DNA from: an uncultured Muribaculaceae bacterium
Lineage (GTDB): Bacteria > Bacteroidota > Bacteroidia > Bacteroidales > Muribaculaceae
Reading direction: 5' to 3'
DNA length: 64,000 nucleotides
NCBI GenBank assembly: GCA_910588245.1
Contig: CAJUQP010000004.1
Location: 81,851-145,850, forward strand
Shown: positions 7,733 to 19,602 of the stretch, one piece after another
Numbering within the stretch: the first letter of the stretch is position 1
Layout: each line of letters begins with the position of its first letter
Position numbers and translations under genes: made by a program
Notes under the pieces: generated by a model
The model's input: the letters and a program-made list of their open reading frames with translations, nothing else
What the model was told of the DNA's origin: nothing
The model's database searches: none

Positions 7733-10305
7733 AAGCGGACCTGCAGGGAGAGGAGTATGTTGCGCGGACGCAACCGGAAGGAATACTCAGACCTCGACAG
7801 GGTACCGTAGTTTACATATTCATATCTTCGCCGGTCAAGGAGGTTGTTGGCAGTCAGCGAAAGTCGGACCTTGCCGTTAATCCTCCATGTGGCGGAAGCA
7901 TCGAAAAGAAGGAGATTCGAGACGCTGCTGTCAGGGAAACGTGTGAGAAAGTGTTCCCCTCCTGCGGTGAAATCCAGATAATCCACAGGCAGCACAGTCA
8001 GAAAAAGATTCTGAGAGAATGAATGGCTCGCATTCCCTTTTCCATGGAAACAGAGTCGCGACCAGGTATATGACGCCTCATAGTTCAGCGAAAGCCATTT
8101 CACTATATTACCTTTGAAATATGGCTTAACATTGACGGAAGACTGACGGAAAGGCACTACTGCGTCATCTCGCATAGTAGAGGCTGATGTAAACGACGAT
8201 CTCACGTCGAACCCCGTCACCATACGGCTTCGTCCAAGCCCTTTGCTCAAACCTGCATTGAAATACCATGACCGCGAACCCGACGCTTTTTCCGAGAATG
8301 TCGATATGACGAAATCTTCGACAAACACCTGGTTTGACATAACTCCCCATCTCTGATAATTGTAGGAGGCGGAGGCATTCATGAACAGAGACTTCAAGGG
8401 ATTGCGGTAACGATAACTCAGCGTGATTCCTACACTCCTGTCGCGGCCGCGGGTATCACCTGCGATAAAAAGGTTGCGATAGTCTGACATGACAGGCAGA
8501 TCCATCTCCATGTATGGTTTTGGCGATCCAAGTCTGTAGGCCAACGTACCAGAAAATTCTGATCTTGAGGTCAGTTGTTTGCGCACATACAGCCTCGGAA
8601 GGAGATCGAGATAATCATGCTGTCCGTCTATGCTTTGATGTCGCCATCGGAACAGTGAACCCAACGAGCACCGCCAGCCATCGCGCTCATATTCCACGCT
8701 CGGAGTAGCATACAGGCTCGAGATGAAAGCGTTGCAGACACCTGAATTGTCGAACGCTCCCATTCCATTCAGGGAGACGTCTGTGCGATGCCAGTCGATA
8801 TCCACTCCCCCCTCAATATAAAGCTTCCAGAACCGATGGAATTTTCCGAATTTTGTTTCAGTGGTGGAGCGGAGATCTGTCGTGCCGAGTCTCTGGGAAG
8901 CATTCTCGTTTCCTTCCACAGTGAGCCTGTCGGGTGAATGGTTAAACGAGTTACGCGAGGTAAGTGTGAACACATTCCTGTCATTACGCTTCACAAGCTT
9001 AAGATCGTTCACAGCAGAAAGACTGTGACGCACCACACGCTGATTGAGATCAAATGAGCCTGTTATAGTCGACACTGCGTTGTCCCACACCGATGAGACG
9101 TTTAGCTTATCCTTGAGATAGTATCCGCTTTTGTTCACCTCCGCATTAAACTGGGCTGAGAGATCATGGCTGCGGGTGCGCAAAGCATCGTCCTGCAGGA
9201 AAGACGGTATCACGTCGCTGAAATAATCGGTGGCCGTGCGGGAACTGTAGTCAAGTCGGTCGCCCATATAATTGAGTTTAAACCGCATCGATGTGTCGCC
9301 CTTCCGCCATGACGAGATACCATTGGCTATCCAGGAGAGATTGTCTCTCGTGCGCTTCTCAGATAGAGGAGCGTTGACAGCATCGGCGGTTATATATTCC
9401 CGCCAGAGATTTTCAGGATCACCTGAGGGAAACATCCCGTCGAAATCATGTTCTCTGATCTGAGATGCGGGATTCCAGCCGGTATTGTCACCCTTGAGAG
9501 TGAAGACATTCTGCACCTTCGACGCCAGGCGCATGGTGAAAATTGAACCACTGTAGAGCAACGGTTCATATCCCATAGCCGCCTGCCCTACCCCGACCCA
9601 TCGACTGCGCGCATCTTCCTTCAGCCGAAGATTGATGCCGGCCTCCTCGGGAAATTCAATCCCTTCGAGAGCCTTGACAGGCTGGTGGTTTTCCATTATC
9701 TCTACCGACTTCACATCCTTATGCGAGATATTGTTTGCTGCCAGACCATATTGGCCACTTATGAAGTCGTTGCCATCGAGATAGAACCGGTTGATAGGCT
9801 TCCCCTGATACTTTATTGTGCCATCATCCTCCACCTTTATTCCCGGCAGACGTTTTATGACATCAATAATGGCATTGTCTTTTGCATTGGCATAGCGTCC
9901 CACATTAAAGACCAATGTGTCGCCACGCGCATATATATCAGGAGCATCGACCACGACATCATTCAGACGGGTAGCCTTCGGCGTAAGCCTTATCTCATGC
10001 AGATCGGTATCCCGAGCCACACATAGCATCTCATAACCCATGCATCTGAATGATAATGAATCTATATGAGCAGGCGCGGCTATTGAGAAAACACCATCCT
10101 TACCGGTAGAACCAAACGACAGAACTTTCCCGGTCTTTCCAAGTGCCTTTACCACCACGCCGGCTATGGCATCTCCGGTCTCTCCGTCAATCACTTTGCC
10201 ACGCAGACGCCCGGTCTCTTCCGCCGAGGCTGTCCGTATTGCGGATATGGCGCACCACAGAAACGGCAGTAGCGCCATTATTAAGGATGAGCGCATATTT
10301 TTCAT
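7729..10305 (-). CDS. CarboxypepD_reg / TonB-receptor-like outer-membrane beta-barrel protein
   Basis: 858-aa outer-membrane protein. It has a signal peptide (1 to about 28), then a CarboxypepD_reg-like beta-sandwich (about 32-110; GRLRGKVIDGETGDAIAGV), then a plug-like region (about 130-240; VIKRLPGIKVEDDGTIKYQG), then a long beta-barrel ending in Phe as outer-membrane proteins do (LSLQVRF). No clear TonB box is seen, so energy coupling through TonB is uncertain. The ATG overlaps the stop of the upstream GLPGLI gene by ATGA (10302-10305), pointing to coupled translation. Related Bacteroidetes barrels import or export large ligands; the substrate here is unknown. The divergent kinase/regulator pair probably controls this operon. 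Confidence 0.85.
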   Translation of the reverse strand: MKNMRSSLIMALLPFLWCAISAIRTASAEETGRLRGKVIDGETGDAIAGVVVKALGKTGKVLSFGSTGKDGVFSIAAPAHIDSLSFRCMGYEMLCVARDTDLHEIRLTPKATRLNDVVVDAPDIYARGDTLVFNVGRYANAKDNAIIDVIKRLPGIKVEDDGTIKYQGKPINRFYLDGNDFISGQYGLAANNISHKDVKSVEIMENHQPVKALEGIEFPEEAGINLRLKEDARSRWVGVGQAAMGYEPLLYSGSIFTMRLASKVQNVFTLKGDNTGWNPASQIREHDFDGMFPSGDPENLWREYITADAVNAPLSEKRTRDNLSWIANGISSWRKGDTSMRFKLNYMGDRLDYSSRTATDYFSDVIPSFLQDDALRTRSHDLSAQFNAEVNKSGYYLKDKLNVSSVWDNAVSTITGSFDLNQRVVRHSLSAVNDLKLVKRNDRNVFTLTSRNSFNHSPDRLTVEGNENASQRLGTTDLRSTTETKFGKFHRFWKLYIEGGVDIDWHRTDVSLNGMGAFDNSGVCNAFISSLYATPSVEYERDGWRCSLGSLFRWRHQSIDGQHDYLDLLPRLYVRKQLTSRSEFSGTLAYRLGSPKPYMEMDLPVMSDYRNLFIAGDTRGRDRSVGITLSYRYRNPLKSLFMNASASYNYQRWGVMSNQVFVEDFVISTFSEKASGSRSWYFNAGLSKGLGRSRMVTGFDVRSSFTSASTMRDDAVVPFRQSSVNVKPYFKGNIVKWLSLNYEASYTWSRLCFHGKGNASHSFSQNLFLTVLPVDYLDFTAGGEHFLTRFPDSSVSNLLLFDASATWRINGKVRLSLTANNLLDRRRYEYVNYGTLSRSEYSFRLRPRNILLSLQVRF

Positions 10306-11183
10306 TCCCTCCAGTCCCTTTCTATATAGTCAAACTGCAGATCGATGGGATCGTATGCATCGAGCGAAGGATTACCGGCCTCGTCGGTAACGGTCACATG
10401 TCCTCCTGTGGTAGCCTCAAAATATGCATATGGATTTATCTCATAGTTATACTTCGCATCGTAGAATTTCCTACGCCCTGTCACGTTATATGGTACTTTA
10501 TATAACGTGATCGGACGTGACGCCTCCGACTTTATACCGATACATTCAAAGGAATACTCTCCCTTGCTGTCCTCGGCTTTCATGATAAGTCCCGGAAGTC
10601 CCTGCAGTTTCCACGGGCCATCCATCACGGGGATTTCCTCAGCATAGAAAGCCCTCCATTCCCTGCCTCTGAAGGTGCATTTCGCCAAACGGCATTCATA
10701 TCCGAGCACATTGGCCACGCTGTCGGTAAATTCCCAGTCGAACGTCGGCGTATCCTCCTCGTAGCGGAACCAGTCCTGACACACTTTCTCCACCTGCGTC
10801 AGCTTTCCATCCGGATAATTCTTGTAGATGATCAACGGATCGCCATTGGAGAGCTTTCCGCTCGATGCCGCTTCCATGACCTGATCTACGGTCGACATAT
10901 TTATGATCGAATCGACAGTAAGATTCTTGTAGCTCGAGAATTTCGACATGCCCCCGGACGCGATCTGCAGCAGCATCCGGTCTGACGCCACATCCTCATC
11001 TATGGAACGCGTAGTGTCGACACAATAAGAATAGTCGTATACAAACTCCATTGTCCCGACTGCGAGAGTCTCAGTCTCCGGGACAGTCCCGTTGAAGATA
11101 TGGAGAGTCCTCCTGACTGTTTTCCCCGAGAGTGTCATCACCGCTGCGGCAATGGCCACAAACATAAATATCATTTTTCTCAT
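10302..11183 (-). CDS. GLPGLI family secreted protein
   Basis: 293 aa with an N-terminal signal peptide (about 1-20). The defining GLPGLI motif is at residues 195-200 in GPWKLQGLPGLIMKAED, inside the usual context of a conserved beta-rich core (family TIGR01200). Such proteins are common in Bacteroidetes beside outer-membrane receptors and have no established biochemical role. It is first in a two-gene operon with the barrel protein (ATGA overlap). Its promoter box faces four 11-bp repeats that probably bind the adjacent response regulator. A partner or surface subunit of the barrel is an inference from context. Confidence 0.85.
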   Translation of the reverse strand: MRKMIFMFVAIAAAVMTLSGKTVRRTLHIFNGTVPETETLAVGTMEFVYDYSYCVDTTRSIDEDVASDRMLLQIASGGMSKFSSYKNLTVDSIINMSTVDQVMEAASSGKLSNGDPLIIYKNYPDGKLTQVEKVCQDWFRYEEDTPTFDWEFTDSVANVLGYECRLAKCTFRGREWRAFYAEEIPVMDGPWKLQGLPGLIMKAEDSKGEYSFECIGIKSEASRPITLYKVPYNVTGRRKFYDAKYNYEINPYAYFEATTGGHVTVTDEAGNPSLDAYDPIDLQFDYIERDWRE

Positions 11184-11209
11184 ATCGTGATGTTTTTGGT
11201 TTTACTCCG

Positions 11210-11217
11210 CAAAGTTA
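11210..11217 (-). promoter_or_regulatory. -7 promoter box of the GLPGLI/barrel operon
   Basis: TAACTTTG on the minus strand is an exact -7 match, 26 nt before the start codon. No -33 TTTG is seen at the right spacing, which suits a promoter that needs an activator bound to the repeats just upstream. Confidence 0.55.
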
Positions 11218-11249
11218 TGCACTCATCATGACGGAACAGGAAAATAATC

Positions 11250-11293
11250 ATTACTCAAACATTATGGAATTATTACTGAATTATTACTCTCCG
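11250..11293. promoter_or_regulatory. Four tandem 11-bp repeats, candidate response-regulator operator
   Basis: Repeat units start at 11250, 11261, 11272 and 11283, exactly 11 bp apart: ATTACTCAAAC, ATTATGGAATT, ATTACTGAATT, ATTACTCTCCG. The ATTACT core is exact in three units and ATTATG in one. OmpR/PhoB-type regulators typically bind direct repeats with 11-bp period. The array lies between the divergent regulator and barrel operons, at about -47 to -90 relative to the predicted minus-strand start. Binding is inference. Confidence 0.6.
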
Positions 11294-11337
11294 GGAAAAT
11301 AATAGCGATAAAAATATGACAAACGGATGCTTATTTG

Positions 11338-11345
11338 TAATTTTG
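11338..11345 (+). promoter_or_regulatory. -7 promoter box of the kinase/regulator operon
   Basis: TAATTTTG is an exact consensus match ending 4 nt before the ATG at 11350. The mRNA would be nearly or fully leaderless. No good -33 box is seen. Confidence 0.5.
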
Positions 11346-11349
11346 TCAT

Positions 11350-12819
11350 ATGGAAAAAAGAATAAAGGCCTTATATATTATTACGATATGCGCCATCCTT
11401 GCTTTTATAGGGATGCAGGTCTACTGGCTCTACAGCCGCTATGAATATTCCATCAGCGAATATGAGAATGATGCGGAGCAGACAGTGACGGATTTATTTT
11501 CCCAATATATGAAGAACCGGTCGGAGGATGAGTTCGATTCAGTTGCTGACACTCGCACGATGGTGAATTACAACATAAATGATGTCAAGAAAAACGATAC
11601 GCTTAACCGCGTGGCGACAATAACCATCAGACGATTCAAGCCATTAATGCTTTTAGGAATAAAGGGTGACCGTGAACTTACTGACGAGGAAAATAAACTT
11701 GCCTCCAGCCTCGCTATGGACGATCCCAAAGGAGTCACCAAGATAAGACATTCGATCGCGGTCAATGACGCCCCTTCTGAAGGAGCCATCTGGGGTGCTT
11801 TCAAGAATATGAGCATGGAGTACTGGAACAATCTTAAAGCTGACAAAGTGGATTCTATACTGGCCAAAAACGGAATCGACGCCTCTACCCGTCTCATAGT
11901 GACAGACACCATTCCCTGGAGAACCATTCTGAAAAGGCATTCATCAGTAATTTCCCCGACAATGACTATTTCCATCCCTTATTCGGAAATGGAGCGTAAG
12001 GTGGCTGAGATCACGTGTCGGATCCATCCGGCTGAGGTGCTCGGGAAAATGGCGAGCAATCTCATAGTTGTAGCGGTGCTCTCGATAGTGCTGATCCTTT
12101 GCCTCATATGGCAATTCTCCACAATCCTGAAGATGTCGAAGCTTGACAAGATGCGTAATAATTTCGTCACCACCATGGTGCATGAACTGAAACGCCCTAT
12201 TTCCACGCTGAAGATGTGCGTATCAGGCATAGAGAATCCGAAGCTTATGGAACAGCCCGAGGTAAAACGCGAGATCGTTGCGGAGACAAGAACCGCGCTC
12301 GACAATCTTTCTTCATATTTCTCCAAGCTCCGCGACCTTACGTTCAACAATGTTGAACAGATACCGCTCAACTGGTCGCGATTCAATCTCCACGATCTTT
12401 TCGCGGAATTAGAAAAAGAAGCACGGGGCCCTTCCGACAAAAGCGTGGAATTTGACAACAGAATAGATCCGGAGACCGTAATGTATGCCGACAGGACACA
12501 TATGGCCAACATACTCATGAATCTTGTGGAAAACGCCATTAAATATTCCGGATCAAGCGTCATGATAGTGGCGCAGGCCACGGTAGACAAGGATATGATC
12601 ACCGTTTCAGTATCAGACAACGGCAATGGAATTTCACCCCACGACATTCCACACGTATTCTCGAGGTTCTACAGGGGGAAAGCCACGTCGTCCGATCTGC
12701 CGGGCATGGGTCTCGGATTAACTTATGTCAAGCTGCTTGTAGACGCTCACGGTGGTCAGATCTCCCTTGAAAGCCACGAAAACAAAGGTTCCATCTTCAC
12801 AATATCAATCCCTCAATGA
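11350..12819 (+). CDS. Sensor histidine kinase (HisKA/HATPase)
   Basis: 489-aa inner-membrane kinase. Transmembrane helix 1 spans about residues 7-28 and helix 2 about 236-256, leaving a periplasmic sensor region of about 205 residues with no recognised domain. The phospho-accepting histidine is His278 in MVHELKRPIS. The ATP-binding domain shows an N box (NLVENAIKYSG) and G boxes (SDNGNGI, GMGLGLTYVK). The response-regulator gene starts 16 nt downstream. The layout resembles the RprX/RprY type of Bacteroides two-component systems. It is divergent from the GLPGLI/barrel operon, the likely target. Confidence 0.92.
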   Translation: MEKRIKALYIITICAILAFIGMQVYWLYSRYEYSISEYENDAEQTVTDLFSQYMKNRSEDEFDSVADTRTMVNYNINDVKKNDTLNRVATITIRRFKPLMLLGIKGDRELTDEENKLASSLAMDDPKGVTKIRHSIAVNDAPSEGAIWGAFKNMSMEYWNNLKADKVDSILAKNGIDASTRLIVTDTIPWRTILKRHSSVISPTMTISIPYSEMERKVAEITCRIHPAEVLGKMASNLIVVAVLSIVLILCLIWQFSTILKMSKLDKMRNNFVTTMVHELKRPISTLKMCVSGIENPKLMEQPEVKREIVAETRTALDNLSSYFSKLRDLTFNNVEQIPLNWSRFNLHDLFAELEKEARGPSDKSVEFDNRIDPETVMYADRTHMANILMNLVENAIKYSGSSVMIVAQATVDKDMITVSVSDNGNGISPHDIPHVFSRFYRGKATSSDLPGMGLGLTYVKLLVDAHGGQISLESHENKGSIFTISIPQ

Positions 12820-12835
12820 CAATCCATGACGCACA

Positions 12836-13519
12836 ATGAAAAACAACCTGAAAATACTGCTTGTTGACGACGATGTGAAGAATTCGATGTTGCTTAAACG
12901 CTTCATCGAGGCGGAAGGCTTCGAGGTGACATATGCCAACAACGGGAAAGTGGGCCTTAACCTTTACGATGGTCTTCACCCTGATCTTATATTGCTTGAC
13001 GTCAACATGCCTGAGATGGACGGATTTGAACTCGCCCGCATCATCAGGCAGAAAGACAAACGCGTGATAATATTCTTCCTGACAGACCGCACCGAGAAAT
13101 CAGACCGCCTCCAGGGATTCTCCTTGAAAGGGAACGACTATATACCCAAACCTTTCTATCCGGAGGAACTGATAGCCAAAATACATGAGCGTTTCGACAG
13201 CATGATAATGAATCAAGACAAGGAATTCCTCATAGGAGACACTGTGTTCAGGCCCAATCTGTCATCCGTGACCTATGCCGGCGAAACCCATACCCTCTCT
13301 GTGCGGCAAACCGAGATATTCTCCATCCTCGCCGAGAACAAAGGATACGTCGTAGACCGCGACACGATCCTCAATGCCGTGTGGGGCGACGCAAGCTATG
13401 CCAATTCCCTCGCACTTAACGTACAGATCTCCTACCTGAGACGCCTTCTTTATGACCCCGCGATAACGATCACCTCCATCAAGAAAAAAGGCTATCTGCT
13501 TGCAGATGGCAGCAAATAG
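12836..13519 (+). CDS. OmpR-family response regulator
   Basis: 227 aa. The receiver domain (about 5-118) has the acidic pocket DDD (11-13), the phosphorylation site Asp55 in LILLDVNMPEMDG, Thr83 and Lys105 in YIPKPF. The C-terminal winged-helix domain (about 130-225) has the expected RQTEIF and SYLRRLL segments. It is the partner of the kinase 16 nt upstream and probably binds the 11-bp repeats at 11250-11293. Confidence 0.92.
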   Translation: MKNNLKILLVDDDVKNSMLLKRFIEAEGFEVTYANNGKVGLNLYDGLHPDLILLDVNMPEMDGFELARIIRQKDKRVIIFFLTDRTEKSDRLQGFSLKGNDYIPKPFYPEELIAKIHERFDSMIMNQDKEFLIGDTVFRPNLSSVTYAGETHTLSVRQTEIFSILAENKGYVVDRDTILNAVWGDASYANSLALNVQISYLRRLLYDPAITITSIKKKGYLLADGSK

Positions 13520-13551
13520 CCGTTAGATCATTCCTCAACGTCACCGGATTA

Positions 13552-14346
13552 CTATTCATCTTCCACGCTATCGTCAAGAGGCGCACCGTTACCCCAGGCA
13601 CAAAACGTGGATGTGGCAGAGTTATAGTTATATTTAGCAATTCCAAGATCAATAAGAAAAGAATTGTCGCCGGGCTTGACTCTCGCACATATGTTCCTCT
13701 TTCCTGACACACAATCTATGAAAAGCCTGACGGGACGTCGGTTCATCGCAGACGGAGCACACCCTACGGCCATAAGCCCATCGTATAATTCCGGGAATTC
13801 ACGGCAAGCATCGTCGAGTTCTGATGCCGGCTCAAAGAAATCTGAGACGTCCATCCCCTTCCTATGTGTGAATCCGGCAAGCAACCGGGCAACGACACGC
13901 GATTTACCCTCAGGCATACCTAATGTAACAAGAAACAGTATCTTCTCCCCGGCCCTGACCTGCACCGGCGCCTTCGATGCATCGAACGTGCCGGATACAA
14001 AACATGTGCCGAGCCCGAGCCCTACTGCCTTTATCACAAAGCGTTCGGCGAAATATCCGGCCCGCTCATAAGCATCGGGGGTAGCGATATCCACCACTGC
14101 CGCAAGATAATTACGCACATTCCTGAAAAGGCCGTAGCTATGGCTGTAACGGTCGAAAGGAGCCGAATCATTGAGTATAAGTTGAAACCGCATACCCTGT
14201 TCATGACTGTTGGTCATGGAGATCTCAGCCTTAAGTTTATTGACCACGGAAGCCGGTATCGCTTCTGAGGAAAACGACCGCACAGAATGACGTTTCTCCA
14301 GGGCAGTCAGAGCCATGTTTTCAGTTATCATGGTCGCAGGTCTCAT
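13552..14346 (-). CDS. Nitroreductase-like flavoprotein (TM1586 type)
   Basis: 264 aa. The N-terminal segment ALEKRHSVRSFSSEAIP is typical of nitroreductase-fold FMN enzymes, and the body resembles the putative TM_1586-type nitroreductase family, including a C-terminal half that repeats the fold (APSAMNRRPVRLFID). The substrate is unknown. The ATG at 14346 overlaps the stop of rlmD by ATGA; an alternative start at 14331 (MITENMAL) is possible. It is convergent with the OmpR regulator gene and I see no terminator in the 32-nt gap. Confidence 0.75.
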   Translation of the reverse strand: MRPATMITENMALTALEKRHSVRSFSSEAIPASVVNKLKAEISMTNSHEQGMRFQLILNDSAPFDRYSHSYGLFRNVRNYLAAVVDIATPDAYERAGYFAERFVIKAVGLGLGTCFVSGTFDASKAPVQVRAGEKILFLVTLGMPEGKSRVVARLLAGFTHRKGMDVSDFFEPASELDDACREFPELYDGLMAVGCAPSAMNRRPVRLFIDCVSGKRNICARVKPGDNSFLIDLGIAKYNYNSATSTFCAWGNGAPLDDSVEDE

Positions 14347-15809
14347 TTGAGTTCAAGCCTTACCACATTCTCCACATGATGCGTGTGGGGGAACATATCG
14401 ACAGGCTGGACATCCGTCACACGGTATTTAGCGTCGAGTAGCGCAAGGTCACGGGCCTGGGTGGCAGGATTGCAGCTCACGTAGACTATCACACGGGGAG
14501 CGGCATTAAGTATCACCTTCACCACATCCTCATGCATTCCCGCACGAGGCGGATCGACAATCATGATGTCGGGACGCCCGTGACGCGCTATGAATTCATC
14601 AGTGAGGATATCTTTCATGTCGCCTGCATAGAAAAGAGTGTTGTCGATACCGTTCACCGCCGAATTAAGCCGTGCGTCATCAATCGCCTCCTCCACATAT
14701 TCAATACCTATGACCTGACGGGCCTGACGGGCCACGAAATTAGCGATGGTGCCGGTGCCGGTGTATAGGTCATAGACAAGCGGACGATTCTCAACCGGTG
14801 TTTCATTCCCGGGTTCCAGTCCGGCGAAACGACGTGCCACTTTATAGAGTTCATAGGCCTGCAGGCTATTGGTCTGGTAGAATGACTTGGCATTGATGCG
14901 GAACTTCAATCCTTCCATCTCATCCTCTATATATTCAGGCCCACTGAAGGCCACGACCTCCTGATCGGCTATGGAGTCGTTAAGTTTGAGATTGACAACA
15001 TAAAGCAGAGAGGTGACAGCCGGGAAACGGTCTTTGACAGCGTTAAGAATCTCACAGATCTTATCATGATCATCCTCTCCGAAGGTAAGGCATACCATCA
15101 CCTGACCTGTTGAGGCAATTCTCAGCATAAGCGTGCGTAGAAGTCCTCGGTTCTCCTTTATATTATAGAAAGTGAAGCCGTGACTGTCTGCATAATCGAA
15201 AATGAAATTTCTGATCTCGTCGCCGAGATCCTCCTGAAGATGACATCTCTCGATATGGAGCACCTTGTCGAAAGCCCCTGGGATATGAAAGCCGAGCGCG
15301 TTGCCGCTGTCTGAGAACTCTTTCCCAGATTTTATATCTTCCCACGACCTCCATTTTTTGTCGGAAAAAGTATATTCCATCTTATTTCGGTAGCCCCATT
15401 CCCGACGCGATGGAAGCGTGGGAGAGATTTCCGGGAGATCTACCTTTGCAATACGCTCCAGAGCGTCGACCACCTGACGCCGCTTGTGGAGAAGCTGCTC
15501 ACTATAGGGAAGATGCTGCCACCGGCATCCGCCGCATGTCCCGAAAGAGGCACATGCCGGTTCGCGACGCACAGGAGAGGGAGAGACGATTCGGACAATG
15601 TGGCCTTCGGCATAGGAATGTTTCTTCCTGTCGATCTTGACATCGACGATATCGCCAGGCGCGCCATAGGGTATGAAAACCACAATTGGACTCTCATCTG
15701 TCTCTCGCAGTCTGACACGCGCTATTGCCTTCCCCTCGGCGGCCACGCCACAAACCTCTATATTATGCAGTTCAGGTAATTCTTTTCTTTTTCTTGCCAT
15801 TTTTGACAT
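14343..15809 (-). CDS. rlmD: 23S rRNA uracil-5-methyltransferase (RlmD/RumA type)
   Basis: 488 aa. A TRAM domain (about 14-75) precedes a 4Fe-4S cluster site made by Cys86, Cys92, Cys95 (CASFGTCGGC) and Cys189. The SAM-binding motif is DLYTGTGTIANF and the catalytic cysteine lies in VYVSCNPATQARD. The enzyme methylates a uracil of 23S rRNA; the exact position cannot be told from sequence, because relatives modify U747 or U1939. First gene of a two-gene operon with the nitroreductase-like gene. A start at 15800 (MARKRK) is also possible. Confidence 0.9.
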   Translation of the reverse strand: MSKMARKRKELPELHNIEVCGVAAEGKAIARVRLRETDESPIVVFIPYGAPGDIVDVKIDRKKHSYAEGHIVRIVSPSPVRREPACASFGTCGGCRWQHLPYSEQLLHKRRQVVDALERIAKVDLPEISPTLPSRREWGYRNKMEYTFSDKKWRSWEDIKSGKEFSDSGNALGFHIPGAFDKVLHIERCHLQEDLGDEIRNFIFDYADSHGFTFYNIKENRGLLRTLMLRIASTGQVMVCLTFGEDDHDKICEILNAVKDRFPAVTSLLYVVNLKLNDSIADQEVVAFSGPEYIEDEMEGLKFRINAKSFYQTNSLQAYELYKVARRFAGLEPGNETPVENRPLVYDLYTGTGTIANFVARQARQVIGIEYVEEAIDDARLNSAVNGIDNTLFYAGDMKDILTDEFIARHGRPDIMIVDPPRAGMHEDVVKVILNAAPRVIVYVSCNPATQARDLALLDAKYRVTDVQPVDMFPHTHHVENVVRLELK

Positions 15810-15821
15810 ATTTTATAGCCG

Positions 15822-15829
15822 CAAAATTA
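15822..15829 (-). promoter_or_regulatory. -7 promoter box of rlmD
   Basis: TAATTTTG on the minus strand, 12 nt before the rlmD start codon, matches the Bacteroidetes -7 consensus exactly. Confidence 0.5.
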
Positions 15830-15851
15830 GTGATTTTTGCCAAGATTTTAC

Positions 15852-15859
15852 TAAATTTG
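15852..15859 (+). promoter_or_regulatory. -7 promoter box of ppdK
   Basis: TAAATTTG is an exact -7 match and implies a leader of about 160 nt for ppdK. No correctly spaced TTTG is present; the nearest one is 12 bp upstream. Confidence 0.45.
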
Positions 15860-16026
15860 CAAATGTAAAATAAAACGGAAACAAACCTTTCAGACAGATG
15901 CTACATGCAACTGCTTACAATATAACCCGATACTTGACCTTGAATTATCTATGTTCCGGAAACTCCTCCCCGTTCGGAACGGGAAATAAAGGTGGAAACA
16001 CATTTAAAAAATAAATATTTCAACAA

Positions 16027-18744
<2,718 letters not shown>

Positions 18745-18773
18745 TCTCCGATTAACAATAATCAGCTAAGAAT

Positions 18774-18810
18774 AAGGGCTGTGATATCGCAATCTGATAT
18801 CACAGCCCTT
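18774..18810. terminator. Bidirectional terminator ppdK / FKBP gene
   Basis: AAGGGCTGTGATATC (18774-18788) pairs perfectly with GATATCACAGCCCTT (18796-18810) around a 7-nt loop, between convergent genes. Confidence 0.85.
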
Positions 18811-18834
18811 ATCTTTACTGACACATACATTTAT

Positions 18835-19233
18835 TTAAGCGATTCCCCTGAGTTCAATCTCGAATACAAGTGTCGATCCTCCCGGTATGCCGGGCTGGCT
18901 GAATTTGCCATAACCCTGTTCGGCAGGTATGTATATCTCCCACACGTCGCCGACATGCATTTTCTGAAGGGCAATCGTCCAACCGGAGATAAGGTCGCGA
19001 AGCCTGAATGCAGGGGCAACTCCCCCACGGCTGCTGTCGAAAGTCTGGCCATCAATCGTCTTGCCTACATAATGAACTGTCACAACACTACCGGGCCCCG
19101 GAGATGGGCTATTGGAATCACCCACCTTTATAACTTTATACATCACTCCCTTTTCAAGAGACGTGACACCATCCTCTCGAGACTTATCCTCAAGCCATTT
19201 CCGGTTTTTCTCAACATATTCTTTATTTGCCAT
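18835..19233 (-). CDS. FKBP-type peptidyl-prolyl isomerase
   Basis: 132 aa with a single FKBP domain (about 45-132). Typical segments are VTVHYVGKTIDGQTFDSS, a central GW (SGWTIALQKM) and IPAEQGYG, ending in LVFEIELRGI. There is no signal peptide, so it is a cytosolic folding helper. The N-terminal 40 residues are charged and helical. A minus-strand -7 box lies 56 nt upstream of the start. It is convergent with ppdK and shares its terminator. Confidence 0.9.
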   Translation of the reverse strand: MANKEYVEKNRKWLEDKSREDGVTSLEKGVMYKVIKVGDSNSPSPGPGSVVTVHYVGKTIDGQTFDSSRGGVAPAFRLRDLISGWTIALQKMHVGDVWEIYIPAEQGYGKFSQPGIPGGSTLVFEIELRGIA

Positions 19234-19288
19234 TATTGTAATAGATTATTAATCATTTCATCTTTTTCTGACCCATATGCGGGAAACA

Positions 19289-19296
19289 CAAAATTA
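19289..19296 (-). promoter_or_regulatory. -7 promoter box of the FKBP gene
   Basis: TAATTTTG on the minus strand, 56 nt before the start codon. The rest of the gap from about 19300 to 19600 is AT-rich and I see no gene in it. Confidence 0.4.
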
Positions 19297-19602
19297 TAAA
19301 TAAAAAGCCAATTCCGCAATCATATATAGATATCTAAGCCGAATAATCCCACCGCAGACCAGTCATCCCTATCGGCAACAAGCCTACCTGTCACAGAAAC
19401 CTCATAGCAAAATAACCATTTATAATCCAAAGGGCAATCTTTGTAAAAATATATCCGGAATGTTGCCTTTTAAACAACTTCCCAATCTTCTTTACGAGGA
19501 TAAAAGACTCTTATTTCATTCTAAATAATCAAGTCACTAATTCCGTCGTCTCAACACATAGCCTCATCGATCTGTTAAGCAATGTTAAATAACGCCTGGA
19601 AA

